Notes: generated by a model not told the origin, from the sequence alone. A stretch of DNA of 64,000 nucleotides from Bifidobacterium dentium JCM 1195 = DSM 20436 (GCF_001042595.1 NZ_AP012326.1:1-64000), one strand, 5' to 3'. Shown: positions 20,240-30,449, numbered from the stretch's first letter. Numbers and translations are program-made.

Positions 20240-20719
20240 TCAGGCCAAATGGCTACGCATGAACCACTGGAACTTCTCAAGCTCCTGCACATGGTCCTGC
20301 ATGATGTTGGAGCTGATGACGTCCAACTCGTCCAGTTCGGTGATGGCCGTACGGCTCGCCTTGATGAACTCGCTGTAATAGGCGTCAAGGGCCTTGAGAT
20401 AGTCAAGGGTGTTGACCCGGCCCTCCAACTCGAATTTCGGCCAAGTGCGGAAGCGGGTGATCGCATCCGCGCGTCCATCGGGTGAGCCTCCCAAAGTGGC
20501 GATGCGCTCGGCGGTCTCGTCGGCCATGTTGAGTACGGCTTCAACCTGCGGATCGATCATTTCATGTACGGCGATGAAATTCTCCCCGGTCACGTTCCAA
20601 TGCGCATGTTTCAACACCAGTGCGGCTTCCTGCTCCTGGCTCAGGCGGTTCTGCAGAATGCCGATGATCTTTTCCGAGGCGGCCTCGTCGAGCCCCGGAA
20701 CAATGAATGTCAATGCCAT
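20240..20719 (-). CDS. dps: Dps family DNA-binding ferritin-like protein
   Basis: Dps forms dodecamers that store iron and protect DNA from oxidants. The 159-residue protein has the Dps signature KHAHWNVTGENFIAVHEMID at about residues 38-57, with the intersubunit ferroxidase ligands. I start it at MALTFIVPGL because GGAAGGA lies 8 bases upstream; the longer in-frame reading to 20773 would add 18 unlikely residues. For an anaerobe lacking catalase, an iron-binding protector is expected. Confidence 0.92.
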   Translation of the reverse strand: MALTFIVPGLDEAASEKIIGILQNRLSQEQEAALVLKHAHWNVTGENFIAVHEMIDPQVEAVLNMADETAERIATLGGSPDGRADAITRFRTWPKFELEGRVNTLDYLKALDAYYSEFIKASRTAITELDELDVISSNIMQDHVQELEKFQWFMRSHLA

Positions 20720-20829
20720 GATCGCTGTCCTTCCGTTCAATGGGATTGCGTGCATACGGTGTGCGCAATTCAAGTCTAGAAAAGGCGGAAGGTACTGGAT
20801 AGTCTGTAAGCCGAAGGCAGAGGGACGGC

Positions 20830-22131
20830 CTACTCGTTGTCGGTATGACGGCGTACCTCGATGGTTTCGATGCGTCGGCCGTCCACATTGGTGATGGTCA
20901 TGTCGTAGCCGTCATCGGAGGTGAGTACGTCGCCGACCTCGCCCATTTTGCCGGTATGTGCGAGAAAATAGCCGGCTACCGTCTCATAGGGGCCATCTTC
21001 CAGTTCGATGCCGGTCAGATCGGCGAAATCCTCAATCGTCATACCGCCCTCGATGGTGGCCACACCGTTCACGAATGCGGTGCGTTCGGTGCGTTCGCCG
21101 CCCTTCTCCTCGGGTAGATCGTATTCGTCGCGGATGTCGCCGACAAGCTCCTCGGTCATGTCTTCCAGCGTGACGATGCCGTCGGTGCCGCCATATTCGT
21201 CGATGACGACCGCCAGATGGATGCCGCGCTTGCGTAGCAGTTCGAGACTTGGCAGCAGTTTGGAAGTGCCCGGCAGGGAGATGCCCTCGCGCGTCACGTC
21301 GGCTACGGTCTTCGCTTCCGGATCGCGGATGTCGAGCAGGTCGCGCACATGCACGAAACCGAGTACGTCGTCGAAATCCTTGCCGGTCACGGGGTAGCGG
21401 GAATACGGCATTTCGCGTACATAGGCGGCTGCTTCGCCAATCGGCATGCTGCCGTCCAGGAAGACCACGTCGGCACGAGGACGCATGACTTCGGCCACAA
21501 TCGTCTCGGAAGCATCGAATACGTCGTCGAGAATGGTGCGTTCGTCCTTGCTGAGATTGGTGTTGGTGTTGACGAGCACGCGCAGCTCCTCATCGGAAAC
21601 CTCGCTGTCGGTCTCATTCGGGTCGAAGCCGAGCAATCGCACGATGCCGTTCGTATTCTTGCCAATCAGCCAGATGATCGGCTTGCAGACCTTTGCGAAC
21701 ACATGGATGGCCGGCACCACGGCCCGTGCGATCTGTTCGTTGCGTTGCATGGCGATGCGTTTCGGCACCAGTTCGGAGATGACGATCGAACAATATGAGA
21801 TGATCAGCGTCAGCACGATGGTGGTCAGGGGAGCGGCCACGCTTTTCGGCACGCCCCAACCTTCGACGACCGGTACGATATACGGCGCTATCGAGGATTC
21901 GCCGAACGATGCGGACAGAAAGCCGGACAGCGTCACGCCGATCTGTACGGTCGACAGAAACGTGTTCGGATCGCGTGCGATCTGCGCCACCCGCTTGCCT
22001 CGAGCGTCTTCCTGTTCCATCTGGTCGATCTGCGACCCACGCAGGCTCACCAACGCAAGTTCGGTGCCGGCGAATACGGATCCAAGCAGTAGGAAGATGA
22101 AGATCAGCAGGATGTTCAAGCCAAGTGACAT
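20830..22131 (-). CDS. CNNM/hemolysin C-like protein with CBS domains
   Basis: This 433-residue membrane protein has the N-terminal DUF21 (CNNM) domain with three to four transmembrane segments, then two CBS domains from about 205 to 330 (VMRPRADVVFLD; GTDGIVTLEDMTEELVG) and a C-terminal CorC/HlyC domain. Relatives affect magnesium or other cation efflux; the old name hemolysin is misleading. It is followed by dps in the same direction and preceded by the carbonic anhydrase gene with a 37-base gap. Confidence 0.9.
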   Translation of the reverse strand: MSLGLNILLIFIFLLLGSVFAGTELALVSLRGSQIDQMEQEDARGKRVAQIARDPNTFLSTVQIGVTLSGFLSASFGESSIAPYIVPVVEGWGVPKSVAAPLTTIVLTLIISYCSIVISELVPKRIAMQRNEQIARAVVPAIHVFAKVCKPIIWLIGKNTNGIVRLLGFDPNETDSEVSDEELRVLVNTNTNLSKDERTILDDVFDASETIVAEVMRPRADVVFLDGSMPIGEAAAYVREMPYSRYPVTGKDFDDVLGFVHVRDLLDIRDPEAKTVADVTREGISLPGTSKLLPSLELLRKRGIHLAVVIDEYGGTDGIVTLEDMTEELVGDIRDEYDLPEEKGGERTERTAFVNGVATIEGGMTIEDFADLTGIELEDGPYETVAGYFLAHTGKMGEVGDVLTSDDGYDMTITNVDGRRIETIEVRRHTDNE

Positions 22132-22168
22132 GCTTCCAATCTAAAGCAACGGCATGTCAAACGTCATT

Positions 22169-22867
22169 TCAGAAGCTCAGCACCTCCACCTTGCCGGAGT
22201 CCAGCTGATAGCGGGCGCCGACGATCATGAGTCGGTCGGAGGCGAGTGCCTGCTGAATCGATTCGGAGTGCTCGACCAACTGTTCGATGGTGCGTGCAAT
22301 GTGTACGCGTTCGAAATCCTCATTGGATTCGAGCTCCGATTCGTGCGCCTGCCAGATGGAGAAGCCGACGGTGCGCAGCATAATCGAATCGGCATTCATG
22401 ATGCGTTCGTCAAGATCGGCGACGCTGTCGGCTGCCATGAGCGAATCCTCGGCACTGGCGGTCAGATTGTGCAACAGGGCGTCGTATTCCTTGACGGCCT
22501 GTTTGATCGCACCGCAATTCTGGTGGCCGAGCACTACCAGCAGACGTACGCCGAGTACGTCCACCGCGTAGTCCAAGGAAGCGATCACAGCGTTGTCGAT
22601 GACTTGGCCCGCGGTGCGTACGGTGAACAGATCGCCGATACCTGCGTCGAAGATGATATCGGGACTTACGCGTGCGTCGGAGCAACATAGCACGGCCGCG
22701 TCCGGCTCATGCGTGTCGATGAGCGCCTCACGCGCCTCGGCGCTGCGGTTCGGATGTTCCGGCCTGCCTTCCGCGAATCTGCGATTGCCGGCCAGCATGC
22801 GGCTCCATACGCCGCTTGCCGTGCCCTCGACGTCATTCTGGTCCACAAACAGTTCGTCATCCGCCAT
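22169..22867 (-). CDS. Beta-class carbonic anhydrase
   Basis: The enzyme interconverts CO2 and bicarbonate. The zinc ligands are C62 and H115/C118, in CCSDARVSPD and GHQNCGA, with the D64-R66 dyad. I take the start at MADDELF because GGAGG lies 8 bases before it and the ATG at 22882 overlaps that ribosome site. The length is about 232 residues. It lies close to ppc, whose enzyme consumes bicarbonate, so the two may support each other metabolically. Confidence 0.93.
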   Translation of the reverse strand: MADDELFVDQNDVEGTASGVWSRMLAGNRRFAEGRPEHPNRSAEAREALIDTHEPDAAVLCCSDARVSPDIIFDAGIGDLFTVRTAGQVIDNAVIASLDYAVDVLGVRLLVVLGHQNCGAIKQAVKEYDALLHNLTASAEDSLMAADSVADLDERIMNADSIMLRTVGFSIWQAHESELESNEDFERVHIARTIEQLVEHSESIQQALASDRLMIVGARYQLDSGKVEVLSF

Positions 22868-22937
22868 TGATGTGACCTCCATTGTTTAGGCTAGGAACAT
22901 CATACGGTTCGGACTGGCCGTTTGTTTGCCATATGCG

Positions 22938-23663
22938 TTATTTCACCTTGATGACGTCGACAAGGTTGTTGGTGAGCCATGTGTCTATGGGGAAGAGGCC
23001 TTCAACGTCACGCATGTCAGTTGATACCAGTCTGTCCTTGACGCTGGCGTAGTCCACCGTGCCTCCGGACTGCAGGTCGGTGAGATCCGCATACTTCGCA
23101 TCTGTTTGCGGTGAAATGTCGCTGCCTGGCGATGCCGCGATGACCGGATACCGGTATGCCCACACTTCGATATGCTGGGCGGACGTCATCGGTACCCAAC
23201 CGATGGCGGAGCTACCTATATCGCCCATAGCTATCGGTTTCTCGCCATTGGCGACGCGGATATTGCAGATCGGATGATCCATGTCCGGATAGGCCTTGGA
23301 CAGCAGCGTTACGGTATCGCCGTCCACATGCGCCGTGACACGGTCCCGCCAGTACTCCGGCATGTCGAATTCGTATGATTGCGCCTCCACATGCAACGCT
23401 GGTTCCGGTGACGGCGATTCGGTCTCGGATGGTGTGGCCTGCTTGTTCGTCTGCTCTTGCGATTGCGAGGATTGCTTTGCCTGTGGCTGTGGTGTCTTGG
23501 TCTTCGTGCTCGCAGACGTTGCCACAGTTGCGGGTTTCGTGCCCCACATACCCAGACCGTGAGTGATTGCAGCACCCGTCACCGCCAGTGCGGATATGAG
23601 AATGATTGCGATGATTGTGGTTGTACGTTTTCCCGCCTGCGCCGCGGGATGCACACGTTTCAT
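22938..23663 (-). CDS. Membrane-anchored hypothetical protein
   Basis: I do not recognise the family. The 241 residues have a short basic N-terminus, one membrane helix at about 15-36 (TTTIIAIILISALAVTGAA), then a Ser/Thr/Gln/Pro-rich linker to about 90, and a globular extracytoplasmic part to the end (YEFDMPEYWRDRVTAHVDGD). The domain resembles the small secreted domains that bifidobacteria tether by such linkers. It is separate from the carbonic anhydrase gene and may be expressed alone. Confidence 0.75.
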   Translation of the reverse strand: MKRVHPAAQAGKRTTTIIAIILISALAVTGAAITHGLGMWGTKPATVATSASTKTKTPQPQAKQSSQSQEQTNKQATPSETESPSPEPALHVEAQSYEFDMPEYWRDRVTAHVDGDTVTLLSKAYPDMDHPICNIRVANGEKPIAMGDIGSSAIGWVPMTSAQHIEVWAYRYPVIAASPGSDISPQTDAKYADLTDLQSGGTVDYASVKDRLVSTDMRDVEGLFPIDTWLTNNLVDVIKVK

Positions 23664-23725
23664 GGAAACCTCCTTGTCTCCATCTCAATGCTACCCCGGG
23701 AAGCGAGTCATGCCCCCGAATGCAA

Positions 23726-23759
23726 GAAGCCCTCGTCCGGTTGGATGGGCGAGGGCTTC
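23726..23759 (-). terminator. Terminator of ppc
   Basis: GAAGCCCTCG at 23726-23735 pairs perfectly with CGAGGGCTTC at 23750-23759 across a 14-nt loop, about 20 bases beyond the ppc stop on the minus strand. There is no long T-run. Confidence 0.65.
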
Positions 23760-23779
23760 CAAGGGATCTGGAGCGTGAA

Positions 23780-26536
23780 TCAGCCGGTGTTCTGCAGACC
23801 TGCAGCAACGCCCGAAACAGTGCACAGAATCAAGTAGGTGTAATTCTCCTGCTGACCGTGGGTCAGTTCTTCCTTGTCCACTTGCTTGCGTAGCGAGCCG
23901 AGGGCGAGCACCTGGGTAACGGATAGCGCGTCCACATACGGCGAGCGGATGCGGATGGCCTGACCGAGCACGTGGCGGTGCTGCAACGGCCACTCATCGC
24001 CGACGATCTTGAGCACCCATTCGCGGGTGAGCTCCATCTCGTCGAGCACCTTCTTATTGAGGTCTTCACGGTCGCCGAGAGCCAGATACATCTTGGCGAT
24101 GCGTTCGTCGGTCTTGGCCAGCGACATCTCGATGTTGTCGATGAACGTCGAGAACAGCGGCCATTCCTCGTATGCCTGACGCAGGGTCTTAAGGTCGCCG
24201 AACTGCTCGCATGCGGTGCCGAGACCATACCATGCGGCCAAATTGATGCGTGCCTGCGCCCAAGAGAAGATCCACGGAATGGTACGCAAATCATCGAGGG
24301 ACTTGGCGCCGAGACCACGCTTGGCAGGGCGGGAACCGATTGGCAGCAGGCCGATTTCGGTAAGCGGCGTGACGGTGGAGAACCACGGGGCGAAATCCGG
24401 CGTATTGAGCAGGTCGAGGAAGCGGTTATGCGCGGCCTCGTCGAGCTTGTTCGCCATGTCCGCATACTTCTCGGTCATGTCGGTGTTGCGCTTCTCCACG
24501 CTCGGAGCGGACTGCAGCAACGTCGCGGCTGCGACGGACTCCACGTGGCGGATGGCCAGCGCCGGGTTGCCGTAGCGTGCGAAGATGACCTCGCCTTGCT
24601 CGGTGAGCTTGAAACGGCACTTTACGGAGCCGACCGGCTGTGCGAGCACGGCACGGTTGGCCGGGCCGCCACCACGACCGACGGCGCCGCCGCGGCCGTG
24701 GAACAGGGTCAGGTCGATGTCGTGCGATTCCGCCCACTTGGCGATACGCTCCTGTGCGGAGTGCAGGGCCAGCGTCGCAGAGGTCGGGCCGGCATCCTTC
24801 GAGGAGTCGGAGTAGCCGAGCATGACTTCGAGCTTGCCGCCGGTGGCCTTCAGACGGGCCTGTACCTCCGGGATCTTGATCATGTCTTCGAGCACGTCCA
24901 CCGAGTTCTGCAGATCCTCGAGCTGTTCGAACAGCGGAATCACGTCGATGGTCGGAACATCCTCGGGATGGGAGAACGCAAGGCGGTTCAGCTCATACAC
25001 ATCCTTGATGTTCTGGGCGCTCTTGGTGAAGGAGATGATGTAACGGCGGGCGGCCTTGATGCCATTGCGCTTCTGGATGGCGCCGAGCGCACGGAAGGTG
25101 TCGAGCACCTCGTGGGTCATCGGCTGCAGCGGTCCACGTTCGCCGTGCAGACCATGCTCGCGGATGTCTTCCAGCGCGCGCGAATGCACCACGGAATGCT
25201 GACGGAACTCCATCTCGACCATATGGAAGCCGAAGGTTTCCGTCTGCCAGATCAGATCCTGCACCGGGCCGTAAGCGGAACGCTTGGCGTTGGCCGCAGC
25301 CAGGGAACGCTGGACAATCTTCAGATCCTCCAGGAATTCATCGCAGGAGTGGTACATCAGGTCGGCGTCACGCTCGATGGTGTAGTGCAGACGGTCGGCC
25401 ATGACCAGCATGACGGCGCGATGCATTTCCTTGGTGGAAATCAGGGCGGCCTTGTCGGTGAGCCTCTCGCTCATCTCCTTCTGGTGGTTCCACAGGCTCT
25501 TGAGCTCGTCGCTTGGCGGAGTGGTGCCGGCCTCCATCGTCAGGTTCTTGCCGACGGTGCGGGTCTCAATCTCCAGTGCGCCCAGCACATGATCGCTGAA
25601 CTTGCGGGCCACCTGACGGCTTACCTTGGCGGTGACATTCGGGTTGCCGTCGCGGTCGGAACCGATCCAGCTTCCCGGATGGAAGAACGCCGGGCACATC
25701 GGCGGAACCAAGCCGGCCTTGTCGCCAAGCACCCAATCGTCGAAACGACGGTAGACCTGGGGAATGGTATAGAACAGCGTGTTGTCGAAGATGTCGAGAA
25801 TCGTATCCGCTTCCTCGACAGGGGTCGGCTTCTTCAGCGCGATCGGGGAAGTGCGGAACAAGGCGTCGATCTCATTGAACAGACGGCGGGAATTTTCCTT
25901 CTTGTCCGAGCCGCCGAGCAGCTTATGCGCCTCAAGCAGGCGGGAGATGCGGCGGATCTTGCCTTCCACGGCCTTACGGCGCGCCTCGGTCGGATGTGCG
26001 GTGAACACCGGGTGGAACTCGAGCTTGTCAAGCAGATCCCTGGCCTTGGCCGGACCCAGCTCGTTAATGAGCTGATGATAGGCGCCGGTCATTTCGTTCA
26101 CCGGATCGACGGCCTGGTTCTCGTCCACGGCGGTTTCGCGCTTGTGCAGCACGGAGACTCGGTAGTTCTCCTCACACAGGTTGGCCAGATGGAAATATGT
26201 TGCGAATGCACGAGCCAGCAGCTGGGCGTCATGCATGTCCAGCTTGTCGACGGTGTTGACCACGTTCTGCAGATCGTCCTGATCGGGGTTGGTGTCCGTC
26301 AGAATGCCGGCGAAGCGTTCGGCGCTGGCGTTCAAGGCATAGCCACGAACTTCATCGAAGCTTGCCAACAGCTGTTCGTCGAATTCGCCGAGGACTTCGC
26401 GAAGAATCTGCAGGCACAGATCCATTTCCTCTTTGAGAGATGCTGGAAGATCGCGCTCTTCGGGACCCTTGGTTCCGGTGCCGGACGAGACGATGGCCGC
26501 GTCCGCTGGCGTGATCTGTTGATCGTTGGTTGTCAT
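23780..26536 (-). CDS. ppc: Phosphoenolpyruvate carboxylase
   Basis: PEPC adds bicarbonate to phosphoenolpyruvate to form oxaloacetate, the main anaplerotic step in organisms without a full citric acid cycle. The 918-residue protein contains the catalytic histidine motif VFTAHPTEARR, the GYSDSSKDAGPTSA motif, the FHGRGGAVGRGGGP loop and the C-terminal QNTG ending typical of PEPC. It is divergent from the exporter gene on the other side. The long antisense reading frame over it is a shadow. Confidence 0.98.
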   Translation of the reverse strand: MTTNDQQITPADAAIVSSGTGTKGPEERDLPASLKEEMDLCLQILREVLGEFDEQLLASFDEVRGYALNASAERFAGILTDTNPDQDDLQNVVNTVDKLDMHDAQLLARAFATYFHLANLCEENYRVSVLHKRETAVDENQAVDPVNEMTGAYHQLINELGPAKARDLLDKLEFHPVFTAHPTEARRKAVEGKIRRISRLLEAHKLLGGSDKKENSRRLFNEIDALFRTSPIALKKPTPVEEADTILDIFDNTLFYTIPQVYRRFDDWVLGDKAGLVPPMCPAFFHPGSWIGSDRDGNPNVTAKVSRQVARKFSDHVLGALEIETRTVGKNLTMEAGTTPPSDELKSLWNHQKEMSERLTDKAALISTKEMHRAVMLVMADRLHYTIERDADLMYHSCDEFLEDLKIVQRSLAAANAKRSAYGPVQDLIWQTETFGFHMVEMEFRQHSVVHSRALEDIREHGLHGERGPLQPMTHEVLDTFRALGAIQKRNGIKAARRYIISFTKSAQNIKDVYELNRLAFSHPEDVPTIDVIPLFEQLEDLQNSVDVLEDMIKIPEVQARLKATGGKLEVMLGYSDSSKDAGPTSATLALHSAQERIAKWAESHDIDLTLFHGRGGAVGRGGGPANRAVLAQPVGSVKCRFKLTEQGEVIFARYGNPALAIRHVESVAAATLLQSAPSVEKRNTDMTEKYADMANKLDEAAHNRFLDLLNTPDFAPWFSTVTPLTEIGLLPIGSRPAKRGLGAKSLDDLRTIPWIFSWAQARINLAAWYGLGTACEQFGDLKTLRQAYEEWPLFSTFIDNIEMSLAKTDERIAKMYLALGDREDLNKKVLDEMELTREWVLKIVGDEWPLQHRHVLGQAIRIRSPYVDALSVTQVLALGSLRKQVDKEELTHGQQENYTYLILCTVSGVAAGLQNTG

Positions 26537-26722
26537 CAGACCTCCTTCTCCAAACCATCGGGTTGCTCGGTCTGTCGGTCCTTCGCGGCTCCTCCGCGAT
26601 TGTTTTGGCCGTCTGTTGCGAGCCCACAGCCCTAAGTTTGGTTAAGTAATGCGTGAACATTGTAGGCGTGCGTAATCGACACTTGTATTACGAACCCGTG
26701 AGATCTGTCCGTATTCCGGGCA

Positions 26723-28576
26723 ATGAATGTCCGAAAAATGAAATCGGGGGAGCGGAAGAAAACCTTGCGGCCAGTCCCCGCGCTAGACCTGAATGGTGTG
26801 AGCTCAGAACATCAACATGACGAGAATGCTGAAAACAGTGCGAAGGCCGTCAGCAAATTCCATACTCATTCCATTCCTCTCGACATGGAGGACATCGAAC
26901 GTGACTGGGACAAGCCGGTTACCGAAGCCGGCATCGCAGCCAAGGCAAGTGTGATCGTACGCGTCGGCATGCTCGATCTGGGCGCAGGTACGGGAAGCTT
27001 CCGCGTGCGCGAAATGATGCATCGCATCGCCTATCCACTCGGCGTTCACGTACGGGCGGACGTGAATCTCACCGACATCGAAGCCTCCTGCACCGATGGC
27101 AAGGACCGCATCACGGAAGTCATCGACTTGCCGACCACCGGCGTCAACACCGAACGCATCTGGCTGCTTGAACACTTCGCCGACTGGTTCAACGTCAATC
27201 TCGGCAAGGGTTCCATGTATCACAGCCAATCCGGCGTTTCCGAAGGGCTGATGCAACATCTCGACAAGAAGGACGCCTCGCAGGTCTCCGCGGAACTGTC
27301 GAAGAAACTCAAGGAACAGCAGAAGGCCGAACAGAATCAGGAAGGTTCCGACGATCCGGTACTCGACGCGCTGGAGATGGTGACGGAACGTGCCAAGGAC
27401 GAGGAATCGCTCGCACACCCGTTGCACCTACGCGACATCGAAGAGGCCGAATATCGTTCCGACCACGCCAATTCGGCACAGTGGCAGGATACGGCACACG
27501 GACGATTCAAGGACCGCCATCACAAACCGCCGAAAGGCCAGTACGCACAGCATTTCGACCATGTAGGCAAGGCCGAGGACGACCAGGCAGGCATCACCGT
27601 GCGCCAGGCGCACGAGCGACTCGACATGATCGAACATCGCAAGCCGCTTTATTCCCCGGCGTTCGCCGGATTCGCCTCGGCCTGCGCCTGCGCATCCTTC
27701 GTGTTTTTGCTCGGCGGCGGCCCCTTCGACATGGTAGGCGCCTTCATCGGTGCCGGTCTCGGCCATTGGCTGCGTCGGCGTCTGTTTGCCCATCATCTCA
27801 ACCAATTCTTCGTGACCTTCGTATGCGTGGCCGTCGCGGCGCTCGCCTGCACCGGCACATTGCGACTGATCGGGCTGTTCAACCCGATAGCGCTGCAGCA
27901 CGACACCGCCTACATAGGTGCCATGCTGTTCGTGATCCCAGGCTTCCCACTGATTACCGGCGGCCTTGATATGGCGAAGATCGACTTCCCGTCAGGCGTG
28001 CAGCGCATCACCTATGTGTTCTGCATCATCCTGATGGCCACATTGGCGGGATGGATGGTCGCCTCCATCGTGCATCTGAATCCGCAGGGATTCGAGCCTC
28101 TCGGCCTCGATCCCATAATCAACTGCCTGCTACGCATGGTGTTCGCGTTCATCGGCGTATGGGGATTCTCCGTAATGTTCAACTCCCCGCAGCGTATGTG
28201 TCTGGTCGCCGCGACCATCGGCATGATCACCGACACCCTGCGTCTGGAAATCGTCGACATGGGCATTCCCGCCGAAGCCGGCGCCTTCATCGGTGCGTTG
28301 CTTGCCGGTCTGCTGGCCTCCGCATGGCGCTCCGCAGTGCATCATGGTCTGCTGGCCCCGCATCTTGGCTATCCTCGCATCTGCCTGACCGTACCGTCCA
28401 TCGTGATCATGGTGCCCGGCCTATACATGTATCAGGCCATGTTCCATCTCGGCCAGTTCGATACGCTGAATGCGTTGGATTGGGCATTCAGGGCCTTCAT
28501 GGTGATTCTCTGCCTGCCGATCGGACTTGCGATGGCACGAGTGATAACCGACAAGTCCTGGCGTTACGACATCTGA
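26723..28576 (+). CDS. Threonine/serine exporter family protein (ThrE-like)
   Basis: The 617-residue protein combines a cytoplasmic/amphipathic N-terminal part (about 1-300) containing the DUF1212 pattern (MLDLGAGTGSFRVREMMHRIA) with a C-terminal half of about ten transmembrane helices (DUF3815). ThrE of Corynebacterium glutamicum exports threonine and serine by proton antiport and is about 490 residues; this one is longer because of an extended hydrophilic N-terminus and linker. The start ATG at 26723 has no strong ribosome site, and the ATG at 26738 is an alternative. Confidence 0.85.
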   Translation: MNVRKMKSGERKKTLRPVPALDLNGVSSEHQHDENAENSAKAVSKFHTHSIPLDMEDIERDWDKPVTEAGIAAKASVIVRVGMLDLGAGTGSFRVREMMHRIAYPLGVHVRADVNLTDIEASCTDGKDRITEVIDLPTTGVNTERIWLLEHFADWFNVNLGKGSMYHSQSGVSEGLMQHLDKKDASQVSAELSKKLKEQQKAEQNQEGSDDPVLDALEMVTERAKDEESLAHPLHLRDIEEAEYRSDHANSAQWQDTAHGRFKDRHHKPPKGQYAQHFDHVGKAEDDQAGITVRQAHERLDMIEHRKPLYSPAFAGFASACACASFVFLLGGGPFDMVGAFIGAGLGHWLRRRLFAHHLNQFFVTFVCVAVAALACTGTLRLIGLFNPIALQHDTAYIGAMLFVIPGFPLITGGLDMAKIDFPSGVQRITYVFCIILMATLAGWMVASIVHLNPQGFEPLGLDPIINCLLRMVFAFIGVWGFSVMFNSPQRMCLVAATIGMITDTLRLEIVDMGIPAEAGAFIGALLAGLLASAWRSAVHHGLLAPHLGYPRICLTVPSIVIMVPGLYMYQAMFHLGQFDTLNALDWAFRAFMVILCLPIGLAMARVITDKSWRYDI

Positions 28577-28694
28577 GGTCCTGCCATCGGAGGATCACGC
28601 ATTATGCTCTCGCTCTGGGATGCAATGTTGCGGCGGCGTGTGATACTCAGTCAAGAGGTTACCAAAAGCACACATTGTTAAGAGGGAGAGGTAC

Positions 28695-30323
28695 GTGGTC
28701 TCCAAAGATTTCTGGGTACTGCTGGCCATGGTCATCTATTTCGTGGCCATGCTCATCATCGGATTCGTCTATTCCAAGCGGTCCAACTCATCCACACGCC
28801 AGTACTTCGCGGGTGGTCGTGGCGTCGGCCCGTGGCTGACGGCTCTAAGCGCCGAAGCCTCCGATATGAGCGGCTGGCTGCTCATGGGATTGCCGGGCGT
28901 CGCCTACTTCACCGGTGCCGCCGATCCGTTATGGACGGCGTTGGGCCTGGCCATCGGCACCTATCTGAATTGGAAACTCGTGGCCAGACGTCTACGTCGC
29001 TATTCGGTGGTCGCCGGTGATGCCATCACCATCCCAGACTTCTTCTCCAAACGTTTCCACGATAGGAAGAACATCGTCTCCACGATTTCCGCGCTCATCA
29101 TCCTCGTGTTCTTCTGCGTGTATGTCGGCAGCTGCTTCGTAACCGTCGGCAAACTGTTCTCCACGTTGTTCGGCTGGGACTATCACCTGACCATGGTGAT
29201 CGGCGCGGCCGTCGTGTTCGCCTATACCGTCATCGGCGGCTACCTGTCCGTGGTGGTGACCGACTTCATCCAAGGCCTGCTCATGTTCTTCGCGCTGGCT
29301 GTGGTCTTCGTGGGCTCGGTGGCCTCCGCGGGTGGTGTCGACAACACCGTGGCCTTCCTGAAGGCCATTCCGGGCTTCCTGGACGGCACACAGATGGCCA
29401 CGCCGGTCCTCAACGATGCCGGCGAGCAGATCGTCAAGGCCGGGCAGGCCATGTTCGGCGCGCCAACCGACTACGGTGTGATCACCATGATCTCCATGCT
29501 GGCGTGGGGCTTGGGCTACTTCGGCATGCCGCAGGTGCTCGTGCGCTTCCTGTCCATCCGCAGTTCCGAGGAAATCAAGAAGTCCCGTATCATCGCCACC
29601 ACATGGTGTGTGATTTCACTTGCATGCGGCGTGTGCATCGGCCTGGTCGGCCGTGCCATGATGCCGACACAGTTCGCTACGCAGGCCGCAGCCGAAAACA
29701 TCTTCATCGTGGTGGCTCAGGCGCTGTTGCCGAGCTTTATGTGTGGCGTCGTTGTATCCGGCATCTTCGCCGCATCCATGAGCTCCTCGTCGAGCTATAT
29801 GATCATCGGCGCCTCCGCAGTCGGCGAGAACATCTTCCGTGGACTGCTCCATCGCAAGGCCACCGATCGGCAGGTCATGATGGTGGCGCGCATCACGCTG
29901 CTGGTCATGTTCCTCTTCGGCATCGTGGTCGCCTTCGACCAGAACTCTTCGATCTTTCAAGTCGTTTCGTACGCCTGGGCCGGCCTCGGAGCATCGTTCG
30001 GCCCGCTGATGCTGACTGCGCTGTATTGGCGCCGTACCAACAAGTATGGTGCCATTGCCGGCATGATTTCCGGCACCGCGATGGTGCTCATCTGGCACAA
30101 TCTCATCAAGCCGATCGGCGGCGTGTTCGCCATCTACGAGCTACTGCCGGCCTTCATCGTTTCACTGCTGTGCATCGTGGTGGTCTCATTGCTCACACCG
30201 GCGCCGAGCGCAGAAGTGCTGTACGAATTCGATCATTATCTTGACGATCCGAACGATCGTAAGGTCGATGACGATCTGGTCGCCGCTGAAATCGCGGCGG
30301 GGGAGCGTCGCGCGCAGATGTAA
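28695..30323 (+). CDS. putP: Sodium/proline symporter
   Basis: A solute:sodium symporter family protein of 542 residues with about 13 transmembrane segments. SAEASDMSGWLLMGLPG at the start of the second helix is the PutP-type sodium/proline signature, with later STSSSYM-like residues in the core (MSSSSSYMIIGASAVGENIF). The GTG start at 28695 follows AGGGAGAGG. It probably takes up proline as nutrient or osmolyte. It converges with trpS. Confidence 0.92.
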   Translation: MVSKDFWVLLAMVIYFVAMLIIGFVYSKRSNSSTRQYFAGGRGVGPWLTALSAEASDMSGWLLMGLPGVAYFTGAADPLWTALGLAIGTYLNWKLVARRLRRYSVVAGDAITIPDFFSKRFHDRKNIVSTISALIILVFFCVYVGSCFVTVGKLFSTLFGWDYHLTMVIGAAVVFAYTVIGGYLSVVVTDFIQGLLMFFALAVVFVGSVASAGGVDNTVAFLKAIPGFLDGTQMATPVLNDAGEQIVKAGQAMFGAPTDYGVITMISMLAWGLGYFGMPQVLVRFLSIRSSEEIKKSRIIATTWCVISLACGVCIGLVGRAMMPTQFATQAAAENIFIVVAQALLPSFMCGVVVSGIFAASMSSSSSYMIIGASAVGENIFRGLLHRKATDRQVMMVARITLLVMFLFGIVVAFDQNSSIFQVVSYAWAGLGASFGPLMLTALYWRRTNKYGAIAGMISGTAMVLIWHNLIKPIGGVFAIYELLPAFIVSLLCIVVVSLLTPAPSAEVLYEFDHYLDDPNDRKVDDDLVAAEIAAGERRAQM

Positions 30324-30338
30324 ACGCATATTTCTTCT

Positions 30339-30446
30339 ATCTGCGTTATAGATGGCGTATGCAACAACCTTGAGGGCGAATACTCGCGCGATATATACCC
30401 CCTAACTACTTGGTTCCTGTAACCATCCGCCATCTATAGTGCAGAT
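30339..30446. repeat. 108-bp element with 19-bp terminal inverted repeats
   Basis: ATCTGCGTTATAGATGGCG at 30339-30357 is the inverse of CGCCATCTATAGTGCAGAT at 30428-30446 with two mismatches. The 70-bp interior has no reading frame. Such a small element with terminal inverted repeats may be a MITE-like element or a long-stem RNA; no target duplication is clear. Confidence 0.6.
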
Positions 30447-30449
30447 ATG

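Noticed and set aside
23972..26635. An 887-codon open frame on the plus strand opposite ppc
   Set aside because: It is an antisense shadow of a high-GC gene with strong codon bias; the protein has no domain pattern, and ppc is certain on the other strand.
26726..26749. A degenerate family A-like sequence (TGTCCGAAAAATG...) at the exporter start
   Set aside because: Only the left arm matches and the right half is shifted by one base; probably chance within a coding start.
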